A stretch of DNA of 64,000 nt from AP-15 sp963700185. GTDB lineage: Bacteria > Pseudomonadota > Alphaproteobacteria > ATCC43930 > CGMCC-115725. The translations under genes and the position numbers were made by a program. This document shows, piece by piece, positions 35,174-44,127 of this stretch (positions are counted from its first letter, which is position 1; each line of letters starts with the position of its first letter). The stretch covers positions 1 to 64,000 of the forward strand of contig CAVOWP010000001.1 in NCBI GenBank assembly GCA_963700185.1, given 5' to 3'. The notes under the pieces are model-generated. The model made no database searches, was not told the origin of the DNA, and worked only from the letters and a program-made list of their open reading frames with translations.

Positions 35174-36391
35174 ATGAACCGCTTGCTTCAGGACCTGCGG
35201 ATTGTCGAGATCTCGGCCTTTGTCGCCGCGCCGCTCGGCGGCATGACGATGGCGCAAATGGGCGCCGACGTGATCCGCATCGACCTGATCGGCGGCGGCA
35301 TCGATTACACGCGCTGGCCGGTGACGGGCGGCGGCGCCAGCCTTTATTGGGCCGGTCTCAACAAGGCCAAGCGCTCGCTGGCATTGGCCCTCGACAAGCC
35401 CGAGGGCCGCGACATCGCGCGCGCCGTCATCACCGCGCCGGGCGCAGGTCACGGCATCCTGCTGACCAACCTGCCGCCGTCGCGGGGGCTCGATTTTGCG
35501 ACGCTGAAGGCGGCCCGCGACGACCTGATCATGCTGCGGCTCACCGGCAACCGTGACGGCTCGGCGGCGGTCGACTACACGGTCAACGCGGCGAGCGGGT
35601 TTCCGCTCGTGACCGGGCTCGGAGGCACGCCGGTCAACCATGTCCTGCCCGCCTGGGACATCGCCGCCGGGCTCTATCTCGCAGCCGCGCTGCTGGCGGC
35701 GGAACGCCATCGCTCGCGCACCGGGGAGGGGCAGGAGGTCGTAGCGGCGCTCTCGGATGTCATGCTCGCGACGGTCGGCAATCTCGGCTACATCGGCGAT
35801 GTGCAGATCAACGGCACGGCGCGTCCGGCGATCGGCAACGACCTCTACGGCAGCTTCGGGCGCGATTTCGCGACGGCCGACGGCCGGCGGGTCATGATCA
35901 TCGCCCTGACCCGCCGCCAGTGGCGCGCGATCGGCGAGGCGACCGGTCTCGGCGAAAGGCTGGCAATGATCGGGCCGATGATGGATGTCGATCTCGACAC
36001 CGAGGCCGGGCGCTACGAGGCGCGCGACGCGATCGGCGCGTTGCTCGCCCGCTGGTGCGTGAGCCATAGCCTCGACGAGATGCGCCAAGCCTTCGCCGGC
36101 ACCGGCGTGCTGTGGGGTCATTTCCAGGATTTTCGCCAATTGGTGCGCGACGACCCGCGCTGCTCCGCGGCGAACCCATTGTTCGCCTCGGTCGATCAGC
36201 CCGGCATCGGCTGCTATCTCATGCCGGGTCTGCCGTTGGATTTTTCCGCCGACTCGCGTCAGCCCCCGCGCCCGGCGCCGCTCCTCGGCGAGCACACCGA
36301 TATCGTGCTTAGCGAAGTGCTCGGCCTCTCATCGGCTGAGATCGGCCGGCTTCACGACGAGCGCATCGTCGCCGGGCCGGATGGCCGCTGA
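35174..36391 (+). CDS. CaiB/BaiF-type CoA-transferase
   Basis: A 405-residue class III CoA-transferase. The N-terminus is the typical LQDLRIVEISAFVAAPLGGMTMAQMGADVIRID, followed by NKAKRSLALALDKPEGRDIARAV. In class III enzymes a catalytic Asp lies near the NxGYIGDVQI region; here NLGYIGDVQI contains it. ATG 35174 has GTAGGACGC upstream. It is the third gene of the enoyl-CoA hydratase/CoA-binding operon. The acid and CoA donor are unknown. Confidence 0.9.
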   Translation: MNRLLQDLRIVEISAFVAAPLGGMTMAQMGADVIRIDLIGGGIDYTRWPVTGGGASLYWAGLNKAKRSLALALDKPEGRDIARAVITAPGAGHGILLTNLPPSRGLDFATLKAARDDLIMLRLTGNRDGSAAVDYTVNAASGFPLVTGLGGTPVNHVLPAWDIAAGLYLAAALLAAERHRSRTGEGQEVVAALSDVMLATVGNLGYIGDVQINGTARPAIGNDLYGSFGRDFATADGRRVMIIALTRRQWRAIGEATGLGERLAMIGPMMDVDLDTEAGRYEARDAIGALLARWCVSHSLDEMRQAFAGTGVLWGHFQDFRQLVRDDPRCSAANPLFASVDQPGIGCYLMPGLPLDFSADSRQPPRPAPLLGEHTDIVLSEVLGLSSAEIGRLHDERIVAGPDGR

Positions 36392-36396
36392 CGAGG

Positions 36397-36612
36397 TCAG
36401 CCCTCACGCTCGCGCTGCCGCAATTCAAGAAGCAGCTGACGCACCCGCCGCGCGGTGCGCAGCTTACGCGCGATGTCCGGGGCGAGGCGCAGATCGCCCT
36501 GCGCGTCGAGCCAACCGGCCTCGACATCGGGCGGCAGCTCGCTCATCGCCTCGGCGAACGCCGTGAAAATCTCCCCCACCTCGCGCGCATCGAGCCGTCT
36601 TTCTCTGGCCAC
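36397..36612 (-). CDS. Small hypothetical protein
   Basis: A 71-residue, highly charged, helical-looking protein (LDAREVGEIFTAFAEAMSEL, then RKLRTARRVRQLLLELRQRE). GTG 36612 has GGAGAGG upstream, which supports translation. I do not recognise a family. It converges with the CaiB-like gene, 5 nt apart. The composition resembles a small regulatory or toxin/antitoxin-like helix bundle, but there is no partner gene next to it. Confidence 0.45.
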   Translation of the reverse strand: MARERRLDAREVGEIFTAFAEAMSELPPDVEAGWLDAQGDLRLAPDIARKLRTARRVRQLLLELRQREREG

Positions 36613-36706
36613 GCCGCCACCTCTCCGGCCTCGTCGACGGAGAGACTAGTACAGCGTTCCAAAAATACCGAGCGCTAAGCCCGTCCACCGCACCGCGCGA
36701 CAGGGG

Positions 36707-37789
36707 CTAAAATAGAACGAGTTGATCACCTATTTTCGGCGGCGGATTGAACAGGGTCGTATCGAGCGATTGCGCCGTTCGCTGGTTGAAACCGAGCTTG
36801 CGGCAGGCGCGGTCGAAGCGCAGCCGCAACATGTCGGCATAGGGACCGGTACCGGTCATCCGCTTTGACCAGGTCGAGTCGTAGAGCCGGCCGCCATGGG
36901 TTTGCGCCACGAGCGAGAGCACGTGAGCCGCCTTGTCCGGGAACTGATCCTCGAGCCATTCCTTGAAGAGGGACTTCAGTTCGAGCGGCAGGCGCAGGAG
37001 TGAATAGCCGGCCGAGCTCGCACCGGCGGCGCGAGCCCGCTCGAGGATCTGCTCCATCTCGTTGTCGTTCAACGCCGGGATCATCGGCGCGCTGAGGACA
37101 CCGGTCGGGATCCCGGCGCCGGCGAGGGCGGCGATCGTCTCCAGCCGGCGCTCGGGTGTCGAGGCGCGCGGTTCCATGCGACGGGCCAGAATGCGGTCGA
37201 GCGTCGTGACCGATACCGTCACGCTCGCCAGCCTGTCCTTGGCCATCTCGCCGAGGACGTCGAGGTCGCGCTGGATCAGCGCCGATTTGGTCACGATCGT
37301 GACCGGATGGCGGAAATCGCGGAGCACCTGCAGGATAGCGCGCGTGATGCCCAACCGGCGCTCGACCGGCTGATAAGGATCGGTATTGCTGCCGAGCGCG
37401 ATCGGGCGGCAGCTGTATCCCTTTTTTCTGAGCTCTCCGGCGAGCAGCGCCGCGGCATCGGGCTTATAGAACAGGCGGCTCTCGAAATCGAGGCCGGGCG
37501 ACAGACCGAGATAGGCGTGGCTCGGCCGCGCGTAACAATAGACGCAGCCATGCTCGCAGCCACGGTAAGGATTGATCGAGCGGTCGAAGCCGATATCCGG
37601 CGAGTCGTTGCGGGCGATGATCGTCCGCGTGGAATCCACGGTCAAAGTCGTGGTCAACGGCGCCAACTCTTCGTCGGCCATGCCCCAGCCGTCGTCGAAC
37701 GCGACACGCCTTTCGGCTTCGAAGCGTCCGCTATCGTTGCTCGCCGCGCCGCGTCCCTTGCGCGGCCTGACTGTGACCGGCATATCCAT
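36707..37789 (-). CDS. PA0069-family radical SAM protein
   Basis: A 360-residue radical SAM enzyme. The cluster motif is YRGCEHGCVYCYARPSH (CxxxCxxC), preceded by GFDRSINPY, and followed by ALGSNTDPYQPVERRLGITR. The layout matches the PA0069/SplB-like group, whose reaction is unknown, although the C-terminal part resembles DNA photoproduct lyases. No second cluster motif is clear. It is divergent from the glycosyltransferase pair at 37811; no arsenic gene other than those two is nearby. Confidence 0.9.
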   Translation of the reverse strand: MDMPVTVRPRKGRGAASNDSGRFEAERRVAFDDGWGMADEELAPLTTTLTVDSTRTIIARNDSPDIGFDRSINPYRGCEHGCVYCYARPSHAYLGLSPGLDFESRLFYKPDAAALLAGELRKKGYSCRPIALGSNTDPYQPVERRLGITRAILQVLRDFRHPVTIVTKSALIQRDLDVLGEMAKDRLASVTVSVTTLDRILARRMEPRASTPERRLETIAALAGAGIPTGVLSAPMIPALNDNEMEQILERARAAGASSAGYSLLRLPLELKSLFKEWLEDQFPDKAAHVLSLVAQTHGGRLYDSTWSKRMTGTGPYADMLRLRFDRACRKLGFNQRTAQSLDTTLFNPPPKIGDQLVLF

Positions 37790-37810
37790 GCCGCCGATAA
37801 TGCCGCGCCC

Positions 37811-38596
37811 ATGAGAACAATTAAAGAACTATTTCCGACTGCCTCCTCGCCCCGCTTGCTCCCACCCTTCCCTCCCCCGCGAACGCGGGAGGGTCAGGGT
37901 GGGGGAGAAGGTCAGGGCGAGGGGCAGGTCTCCGCAATTATTCCCACATTGAATGCGGTTGGCCCGGTGGCGGGGCTGACAGAGCAGCTGCGGGGCTCCG
38001 CCCTTGTGAAGGAGATTATCATAGTCGATGGCGGCTCATCGGACGAAACGGTCGCTGTCGCCCGGACGGCAGGCGCACGCGTGATCGCGGCGCCGCGCGG
38101 TCGGGGAATTCAGCTCGCTGCGGGCGCCGGCGCCGCGGCGGGCGATTGGTTGCTGTTTCTGCACGCCGATTGCCGCCCTTCACCGGATTGGGAAGCGGCC
38201 GTCGCCACTTTCCTTGCAGCCCCGGAAGCGACTGGCCACGCCGGTTATTTCGACTTTGCGCTGGACGACGCCGCGCCCGCGGCGCGGCGGTTGGAACGGA
38301 TGGTCGCTTGGCGCTGCCGCGTTCTGGCGATGCCCTACGGCGACCAAGGCCTGCTGATCGCCCGGAGACTTTATCGCGCGGTCGGCGGCTTTGCCCCACT
38401 GCCGCTGATGGAAGACGTCGACCTCGTGCGTCGCCTCGGCCGCCGGCGGCTCGCGCGCATCGGCGCACGGTGCATCTCGTCGTCGAGACGCTACCGCCGC
38501 GGCGGATATTGGCGTCGACCCCTGCGCAACCTCTTCTGCCTGTCGCTCTACTTCGCCGGGGTATCGCCCTATCGGATCGTGCGGCTCTACGGCTGA
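37811..38596 (+). CDS. TIGR04283-type (arsenosugar) glycosyltransferase family 2
   Basis: A 261-residue GT2 enzyme. The catalytic fold begins at VSAIIPTLN, then IIIVDGGSSDETVAVART, LLFLHADCRPSPDW (metal-binding DxD-like HADC) and GGFAPLPLMEDVDLVRRL. Family members normally start just before the IIPTLN strand. Here the only good start, ATG 37811, adds about 40 residues encoded by a GC-rich palindromic repeat. The next gene (TIGR04282-like) overlaps by TGATG, the usual pairing for this family. Arsenosugar synthesis itself is not proven, and the radical SAM partner ArsS is missing from the window. Confidence 0.8.
   Translation: MRTIKELFPTASSPRLLPPFPPPRTREGQGGGEGQGEGQVSAIIPTLNAVGPVAGLTEQLRGSALVKEIIIVDGGSSDETVAVARTAGARVIAAPRGRGIQLAAGAGAAAGDWLLFLHADCRPSPDWEAAVATFLAAPEATGHAGYFDFALDDAAPAARRLERMVAWRCRVLAMPYGDQGLLIARRLYRAVGGFAPLPLMEDVDLVRRLGRRRLARIGARCISSSRRYRRGGYWRRPLRNLFCLSLYFAGVSPYRIVRLYG
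37845..37922. repeat. REP-like palindromic element 2, inside a coding frame
   Basis: CCCTCCC and CGCGGGAGGG arms surround a short GAA loop near 37880, and outer arms (37845-37852 and 37915-37922) pair over 8 bp. It is read as the residues after MRTIKELFPTASS of the glycosyltransferase. It has the same overall design as the elements at 32721, 47217, 56571 and 62406. Confidence 0.65.
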
Positions 38597-39195
38597 TGCG
38601 GCGCACTCTCGTTCTGTTCGTCCGCGCGCCGCTGCTCGGCAGCGGCAAGCGGCGGCTCGCGCGCGATATCGGCGATATTGCAGCGCTTCGCTTCGAGCGG
38701 GCGATGATCGCGCTGCTGCTCCGCCGTCTCGCGAAGGGCCGGCGCTGGCGGTTGCGGATTGCGGTAACACCAGACAAGGCTTGCCGCTGCGCCCGTCATT
38801 GGTGCCGCGGGATAGAGGCGGTCGGACAGGGCGCAGGCGATCTCGGGATCCGCATGCGCCGCGCACTCGGAACCTGCCCTCCGGGTCCGGTGGTTCTCGT
38901 CGGGGCCGACATCCCGGCGCTCGGCGCCCATCACATCGCCGTGGCTTTCCGCCTGCTTGGCCGAAACGAACTGGTCCTCGGACCCGCCCAGGATGGTGGG
39001 TTCTGGCTTGTCAGCGCGCGTCACCCGCGGCATCTGCCGCCATTATTCGAACGGGTGCGCTGGTCGGGCCCGCACGCGCTCGCCGATACGATCGCCGGTC
39101 TGCCTCGGCGGATCAAAGTCGGGTATGCCGACAGGCTGGAAGACGTGGACGACGAGAGTGCTTATCGCCAACTCAAGCCGAGCCGCGGGTTCTGA
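38596..39195 (+). CDS. TIGR04282-type (arsenosugar) glycosyltransferase-like protein
   Basis: A 199-residue protein of the DUF2064/nucleotidyltransferase-like fold: LVLFVRAPLLGSGKRRLARDIG at the start, VVLVGADIPALGAHHI with the metal-binding Asp, and ELVLGPAQDGGFWLV, which is the family hallmark. The usual pairing with the TIGR04283 gene is present, joined by a TGATG overlap. Function in arsenosugar synthesis is inferred from family naming only. The frame is open further upstream but only over the partner gene. Confidence 0.85.
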   Translation: MRRTLVLFVRAPLLGSGKRRLARDIGDIAALRFERAMIALLLRRLAKGRRWRLRIAVTPDKACRCARHWCRGIEAVGQGAGDLGIRMRRALGTCPPGPVVLVGADIPALGAHHIAVAFRLLGRNELVLGPAQDGGFWLVSARHPRHLPPLFERVRWSGPHALADTIAGLPRRIKVGYADRLEDVDDESAYRQLKPSRGF

Positions 39196-39196
39196 A

Positions 39197-39736
39197 TCAG
39201 CGCTTCAAGTGCTCCTGGAGGCGCGGCATCAGTTCGACGAAATTGCACGGTCGGAAGCGATTGTCGAGCTGATGGACGAGGATACCCTCCCAGGCGTCGC
39301 GGCACGCGCTCGGCGAGCCGGGCAGGGCAAACAGATAGGTGCCGCCGGCGACCCCCGCGGTTGCCCGGCTCTGGATCGTCGAGGTGCCGACCTTGTCGTA
39401 GCTGAGCCAGCGGAAGAGCTCGCCGAAACCGGCGATCTCCTTCTCGTAGACGCTGAGAAAGGCCTCGGGCGTGACGTCCCGCCCGGTCACGCCGGTGCCG
39501 CCGGTCGAGATCACGACATCGATGTCGGGATCGGCGATCCATTCCTTGAGCTGCCCGACGATCTGATCCTGCTCGTCGCGAACGATCCGCCGCGCCGCGA
39601 TCCGATGCCCGGCCGAGGAGGCGAGGTCGGCGAGCGTATTCCCGGAACGGTCCTGCGCCGCGTCGCGGGTGTCGGAAACCGTCAGCAAGGCGATGTTGAC
39701 GGGCAGAAAAGGCCGGGTTTCATCGAGCCGGGGCAT
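39197..39736 (-). CDS. moaB: Molybdenum cofactor biosynthesis protein MoaB
   Basis: MoaB adenylylates molybdopterin during molybdenum cofactor assembly. The 179-residue product has the MogA/MoaB fold: NIALLTVSDTRDAAQDRSGNTL, DVVISTGGTGVTGRDVTPEA with the GGTG loop, and YLFALPGSPSACRDAW. Length is typical. It converges with the glycosyltransferase-like gene, leaving 1 nt between stops. No other moa gene is in the window. Confidence 0.93.
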   Translation of the reverse strand: MPRLDETRPFLPVNIALLTVSDTRDAAQDRSGNTLADLASSAGHRIAARRIVRDEQDQIVGQLKEWIADPDIDVVISTGGTGVTGRDVTPEAFLSVYEKEIAGFGELFRWLSYDKVGTSTIQSRATAGVAGGTYLFALPGSPSACRDAWEGILVHQLDNRFRPCNFVELMPRLQEHLKR

Positions 39737-39796
39737 CGCGCAGCTCCATTTTAGGTACCATCAAGATAGGTTCGCAGTGCGCGCGCGGCTAGGAGG

Positions 39797-40642
39797 TCAC
39801 CCCGGGGCTTCGGCGGTGCGGAGCTCGTCGAGGTGGGCGCGCAGCGACAAGAGGTCGCGCCAGGTTTCGCGCTTGCGCTCCGGCGAGCGCAACAGAAAGG
39901 ACGGATGAAACATCGGCAGTGTCGGAACCGGTTGGTCGAGGCCGGGGACCGCGAGGTCGAACCACCGGCCGCGCAGCCGTGTGATGCCCTGGCCTTGCGC
40001 CAACAATGCGCCGGCGGCGGTGCCGCCGGAGAGGACCAGCACCTTGGGGCGGACCAGCGCAATGAGGCGGAACACGAAGGGCAGGCAAGAGGCGATTTCC
40101 GCGGCTGTCGGTGTGCGGTTGCCGGGAGGGCGCCAATAGATGACGTTGGTGATCAAGACGCCGCTGCGGTCGAGGCCGATCGCCGCCAACATGCGGTCGA
40201 GCAGCTGCCCGGCACGGCCGACAAACGGCCGCCCGATCCGGTCCTCGTCTGCGCCGGGGGCCTCGCCGATGATCATGACGGGCGCTGCCGGGTTGCCGTC
40301 GATGAAAACCGTGTTCGTCGCCGTGCGCTTCAGCGGGCAACCGTCAAACCCGGCGACCAGCGCCGCCAGGGCCGCCACGCTGTCGGCGCCGGAGGCGAGC
40401 CGGCGTGCCGATTGGGCGGCCTCTCCCAGAGATTCGGTCAGCGCGGCGGGCGGGGCGGCGGGAACGGAGCGGGGGGATTGCCCACGGATCGCCTCTGGCG
40501 GCGGGATGCCCGTTGGGGGCGGCATGTTCGCCGCGGGCTGCGCAAGCCGGTCCTCCGGCTCGAACGCGATCGCCTCGTCGGCCCCCATCTCGACATACCA
40601 TCGCAGCAGAGCGAGCGCCGCCTCGCGATCATCGGCGTTCAT
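39797..40642 (-). CDS. Type 4 uracil-DNA glycosylase
   Basis: Family-4 UDGs remove uracil from DNA and normally hold a 4Fe-4S cluster. Motifs: VMIIGEAPGADEDRIGRPFVGRAG (active-site loop), LITNVIYWRPPGNRTPTAAE, and LPMFHPSFLLRSPERKR with the HPS loop. The first Cys of the family is seen in DGCPLKRTATNTVF; other cluster ligands are hard to place. An alphaproteobacterial N-terminal helix (ALALLRWYVEMGADEAI) and a Pro-rich linker precede the domain. It is divergent from the ETF-QO gene. Confidence 0.9.
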   Translation of the reverse strand: MNADDREAALALLRWYVEMGADEAIAFEPEDRLAQPAANMPPPTGIPPPEAIRGQSPRSVPAAPPAALTESLGEAAQSARRLASGADSVAALAALVAGFDGCPLKRTATNTVFIDGNPAAPVMIIGEAPGADEDRIGRPFVGRAGQLLDRMLAAIGLDRSGVLITNVIYWRPPGNRTPTAAEIASCLPFVFRLIALVRPKVLVLSGGTAAGALLAQGQGITRLRGRWFDLAVPGLDQPVPTLPMFHPSFLLRSPERKRETWRDLLSLRAHLDELRTAEAPG

Positions 40643-40731
40643 CGGGCGAGTCTCTCATCGCAAGGGAGCAGCGCACTCCCGTTTTTGTGCAGATCCTCTA
40701 TAGTCACTCTGGAGAGATCGGCGGAAGGGTG

Positions 40732-42369
40732 ATGGGCGAGGAGCGGGCGCAGCGCGAGCGGATGGAGTACGATGTCGTGATCGTCGGGGCCGGGCCGTCG
40801 GGTCTTGCCGCGGCGATCCGGCTGAAGCAGCTTGCGACCGCCGGCGAACGTGATCTCGGCGTATGCGTCGTCGAGAAGGGCTCCGAGGTCGGCGCCCACA
40901 TCTTGTCCGGCGCCGTGTTCGAACCGCGGGCATTGAGCGAGCTGATCCCAGACTGGCGCGAACAAGGCGCCCCGCTGGTCACCCCGGCGGCGGAAGACCG
41001 CTTCCTGTTGCTGACGAAAACCCGTTCGCTGCGCCTGCCGACGCCGCCGCAGATGGCGAATCACGGCAATTATATCATCAGCCTCGGCAATCTCTGCCGC
41101 TGGCTGGCGCAGCAGGCGGAAGCGCTCGGCGTCGAGATCTATCCGGGGTTCGCCGCCGCCGAGGTGCTGTACGACGCTGCCGGACGCGTGCAGGGCGTGG
41201 CGACCGGAGATGTGGGCATTGGCAGGGACGGACGGCCGACCGATCGCTACCAGCCGGGTGTCGAGCTGATCGGCCGCGAGACCTTGTTCGCCGAAGGCTG
41301 CCGCGGCTCGCTGACCAAGACATTGATGCAACGCTTCCGATTGCGCGACGGCGTCGACCCGCAGACTTACGCGATCGGCATCAAGGAATTGTGGGAGGTC
41401 GCGCCCGACCGGCACCAGCCGGGGTTGGTCGTGCACACGATCGGCTGGCCGCTCGATACCGCGACCTATGGCGGCTCCTTTCTATACCACCTGGAAGAGC
41501 GGCAGGTGGCCGTCGGGTTTGTGATCGGGCTCGACTACAGGAACCCGTTTCTGAACCCGTTCGAGGAGTTCCAGCGCTTCAAGACGCACCCGGCGATCCG
41601 TCCCTTTTTCGAGGGCGGCAGACGGATCGCCTATGGCGCACGGGCGCTCAACGAGGGCGGCTTTCAATCGATCCCGCGGCTCGATTTTCCAGGTGGCGCG
41701 CTGATCGGGGATGCCGCCGGGTTTCTCAACGTACCGAAGATCAAGGGCAGCCACACCGCGATGAAGTCGGGGATGATCGCGGCCGAGACCATCTTTCGCC
41801 GATTGTCTGGAGACGAGCGCGCCGAGGTCCGAGCCGCCCTCGAACAGAGCTGGGTTTGGGAGGAATTGCGGGGGGTACGCAACATCAGACCGAGCTTCCG
41901 CTGGGGCCTCTGGGCCGGCCTCGCCTATTCGGCGCTCGATACCTATGTCCTCCGCGGCAACGCCCCCTGGACCTTTCACCACCACCCCGACCACCTGCAG
42001 CTGACCAGAGCCAGCGAGGCGCAACGGATCGAATATCCGAGGCCCGACGGCAAAATCACCTTCGACCGACTTTCCTCGGTCTTCATCTCGAACACCAATC
42101 ACGAGGAAGATCAGCCGCCGCATCTGCGGCTTCGCGACCCGGAGAAGGCGATCGCGGTCAATTATCGGCTCTACGATTCGCCCGAACAGCGCTATTGTCC
42201 CGCCGGCGTCTACGAGATCGTCGAAGAGGCCGGCGCGAACGAACCGTATCTACAGATAAACGCGCAGAATTGCGTTCATTGCAAGACCTGCGACATAAAG
42301 GATCCGGAGCAGAACATCGATTGGGTTGTGCCGGAGGGAGGCGGGGGGCCCAATTATCCAAACATGTGA
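40732..42369 (+). CDS. Electron transfer flavoprotein-ubiquinone oxidoreductase
   Basis: ETF-QO takes electrons from ETF, which is reduced by acyl-CoA and other dehydrogenases, and passes them to ubiquinone at the membrane. The 545-residue product starts with the FAD motif YDVVIVGAGPSGLAAAIRL. It ends with the ferredoxin-like motif NCVHCKTCDIKDPEQNI, ligands for the 4Fe-4S cluster. ATG 40732 has GGAAGGGTG upstream. It fits the acyl-CoA and aromatic-acid genes further along. No etfA or etfB is in the window. Confidence 0.96.
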   Translation: MGEERAQRERMEYDVVIVGAGPSGLAAAIRLKQLATAGERDLGVCVVEKGSEVGAHILSGAVFEPRALSELIPDWREQGAPLVTPAAEDRFLLLTKTRSLRLPTPPQMANHGNYIISLGNLCRWLAQQAEALGVEIYPGFAAAEVLYDAAGRVQGVATGDVGIGRDGRPTDRYQPGVELIGRETLFAEGCRGSLTKTLMQRFRLRDGVDPQTYAIGIKELWEVAPDRHQPGLVVHTIGWPLDTATYGGSFLYHLEERQVAVGFVIGLDYRNPFLNPFEEFQRFKTHPAIRPFFEGGRRIAYGARALNEGGFQSIPRLDFPGGALIGDAAGFLNVPKIKGSHTAMKSGMIAAETIFRRLSGDERAEVRAALEQSWVWEELRGVRNIRPSFRWGLWAGLAYSALDTYVLRGNAPWTFHHHPDHLQLTRASEAQRIEYPRPDGKITFDRLSSVFISNTNHEEDQPPHLRLRDPEKAIAVNYRLYDSPEQRYCPAGVYEIVEEAGANEPYLQINAQNCVHCKTCDIKDPEQNIDWVVPEGGGGPNYPNM

Positions 42370-42393
42370 TACAAGTGAACGGGTAGAGAATAC

Positions 42394-44121
42394 ATGCGGA
42401 AATCAGTGATCGACGTTTACCGGATTTGGGGCGCGGCGGGGTTTTTGCTCGCCAGCCTTGCCGCTAGTGCGAGCGAGGCGGCGCCGACCCTCGATAAGCC
42501 CGAGACCACCGTCGAAGCGCCGTTCGGTGCTTACTTGGCGGGCCGCCACGCGCAGCACATGCGCGATTATCAGTCGGCGGTTACGTGGTTCGAGGACGCG
42601 CTGAGGTCCGACCCCGAATCGCCTGAGCTGATCACGCGCACCTTCCTGATGGATGCGAGCGTCGGACGGTTCGATCGAGCTCAGACGCTCGCCGAGAGCG
42701 AGCTCAAACTCGATTCCACCGATGCAATGGCCGAGCTGGTCCTGCTGGTCGAGCGGGTCAAGGCCGGCGACAAAGCCGGCGCGGTCGCCCGTGCCGACGC
42801 GCTTCCGCAGGAGGGGGTGCATCGATTTGTCCGCCCGCTGGCCCAGGCTTGGACCCACGTGGCGGTTGGCGATGTCGCCGGCGCCGACGAGGCGCTGCAG
42901 GCGTTCGACAAATTCAACGGCTTTGCGCCGCTCAAATTCTACCAGCTCGGCCTCCTCTATGATTTTGCCGGCAACGCCGAGCTGGCCGCGGACAACTTCA
43001 AACAAGCGCTGGAAGCGAGCGGCCAGCTGAACTGGCGGTTGACCAACTCTTTGGCCAATTTCTACCGGCGTCACGGCCGCGAGGACGAGGCGCAGGCGCT
43101 TTATCAACGCTTCGTGAAGGACAATGCAGGAAGCGAGCTCGCGGAATCGGTGCTCGCCCGTAGGCCCGCCGGAGTTCCGCCTCCTTTGATCGGCTCGGCC
43201 GAGGACGGCTTGGCCGAGGCGCTTTTCGACCTGGCGAGCGTTGTCAATCAGCCCGAGACGCTCGATCTGGCGTTGCTGTACGTTCGCTGTACACTCGACC
43301 TGCGCCCGCACATGGTGCTCGCTCAACTGCTGCTCGCGGATGTGCTGAGCGCCCAGAACAAACCGGAACTGAGCCTCAAAACTCTCGCCGAGATTCCGCA
43401 GAGCTCGCCTTACTGGTGGTCGGCTCGGCTGCGGATCGCCGCTAATCTCGAACTGCTCGATCGCATCGACGAAGCAATCGCCCAGCTCAAAGAAATGGCA
43501 GCCGAAGAACCTGCGCGTGCCGGGGCGGACATGCAGCTGGGAGACCTGCTGCGCGGCAAGAAGCGGTTTACCGAGTCGGTGGAGGCGTACGACGAAGCCA
43601 TCCAGCGCTTTGAAGCCGCCGGCATGCCGGAGCGCTGGTCGCTGTATTACAGCCGGGGCATCGCGCTCGAGCGGTCGGGACAGTGGCAGCGAGCCGAAGC
43701 CGACCTTCGGCACGCTTTGGAACTGAAGCCCGACCAGCCGCTGGTGCTAAACTATCTGGGCTATTCCTGGATCGACCGCGGCGAGAATCTGGACCGCGGT
43801 CTGCAGATGATCCAGAAGGCGGTCGAGCTGCGGCCCGAAGACGGCTACATCGTCGACAGCCTCGGCTGGGCGCATTACCGTCTCGGCGACTATCCGAGCG
43901 CGGTTCAATATCTCGAGAAGGCGATCGAGCTGGTTCCCGAGGACCCGACGATAAACGACCATTTGGGTGACGCCTATTGGCAGAGCGGGCGACCGTTCGA
44001 GGCGCGCTACCAATGGCGGCGGGCCTTGCAATTCGGGCCGCAAGACGACGAGATCAAGCCGATCCAGGCCAAGCTCGACGGCGGCAGCGTGCCCACTGCC
44101 GGGGCAGCGCGCGGCGGCTGA
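42394..44121 (+). CDS. TPR-repeat exported protein
   Basis: A 575-residue protein with a signal peptide (WGAAGFLLASLAASASEA) and many tetratricopeptide repeats. Clear ones include YQSAVTWFEDALRSDPESPELI, FTESVEAYDEAIQRFE and YPSAVQYLEKAIELVPEDP. TPR arrays act as scaffolds for protein complexes; this one is predicted to lie in the periplasm. It is 24 nt after ETF-QO and 6 nt before ispE on the same strand, an order that recurs in alphaproteobacteria. No enzyme domain is present. Confidence 0.88.
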   Translation: MRKSVIDVYRIWGAAGFLLASLAASASEAAPTLDKPETTVEAPFGAYLAGRHAQHMRDYQSAVTWFEDALRSDPESPELITRTFLMDASVGRFDRAQTLAESELKLDSTDAMAELVLLVERVKAGDKAGAVARADALPQEGVHRFVRPLAQAWTHVAVGDVAGADEALQAFDKFNGFAPLKFYQLGLLYDFAGNAELAADNFKQALEASGQLNWRLTNSLANFYRRHGREDEAQALYQRFVKDNAGSELAESVLARRPAGVPPPLIGSAEDGLAEALFDLASVVNQPETLDLALLYVRCTLDLRPHMVLAQLLLADVLSAQNKPELSLKTLAEIPQSSPYWWSARLRIAANLELLDRIDEAIAQLKEMAAEEPARAGADMQLGDLLRGKKRFTESVEAYDEAIQRFEAAGMPERWSLYYSRGIALERSGQWQRAEADLRHALELKPDQPLVLNYLGYSWIDRGENLDRGLQMIQKAVELRPEDGYIVDSLGWAHYRLGDYPSAVQYLEKAIELVPEDPTINDHLGDAYWQSGRPFEARYQWRRALQFGPQDDEIKPIQAKLDGGSVPTAGAARGG

Positions 44122-44127
44122 GCGGGA

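Noticed and set aside
34940..36295. A 451-codon minus-strand frame across the CoA-binding and CaiB genes.
   Set aside because: It is a shadow of the plus-strand operon, with no ribosome-binding site and no family resemblance.
40863..42386. A 507-codon plus-strand frame within the ETF-QO gene.
   Set aside because: It is in a different frame of a clearly identified gene and consists of Arg/Gly/Ala-rich sequence.
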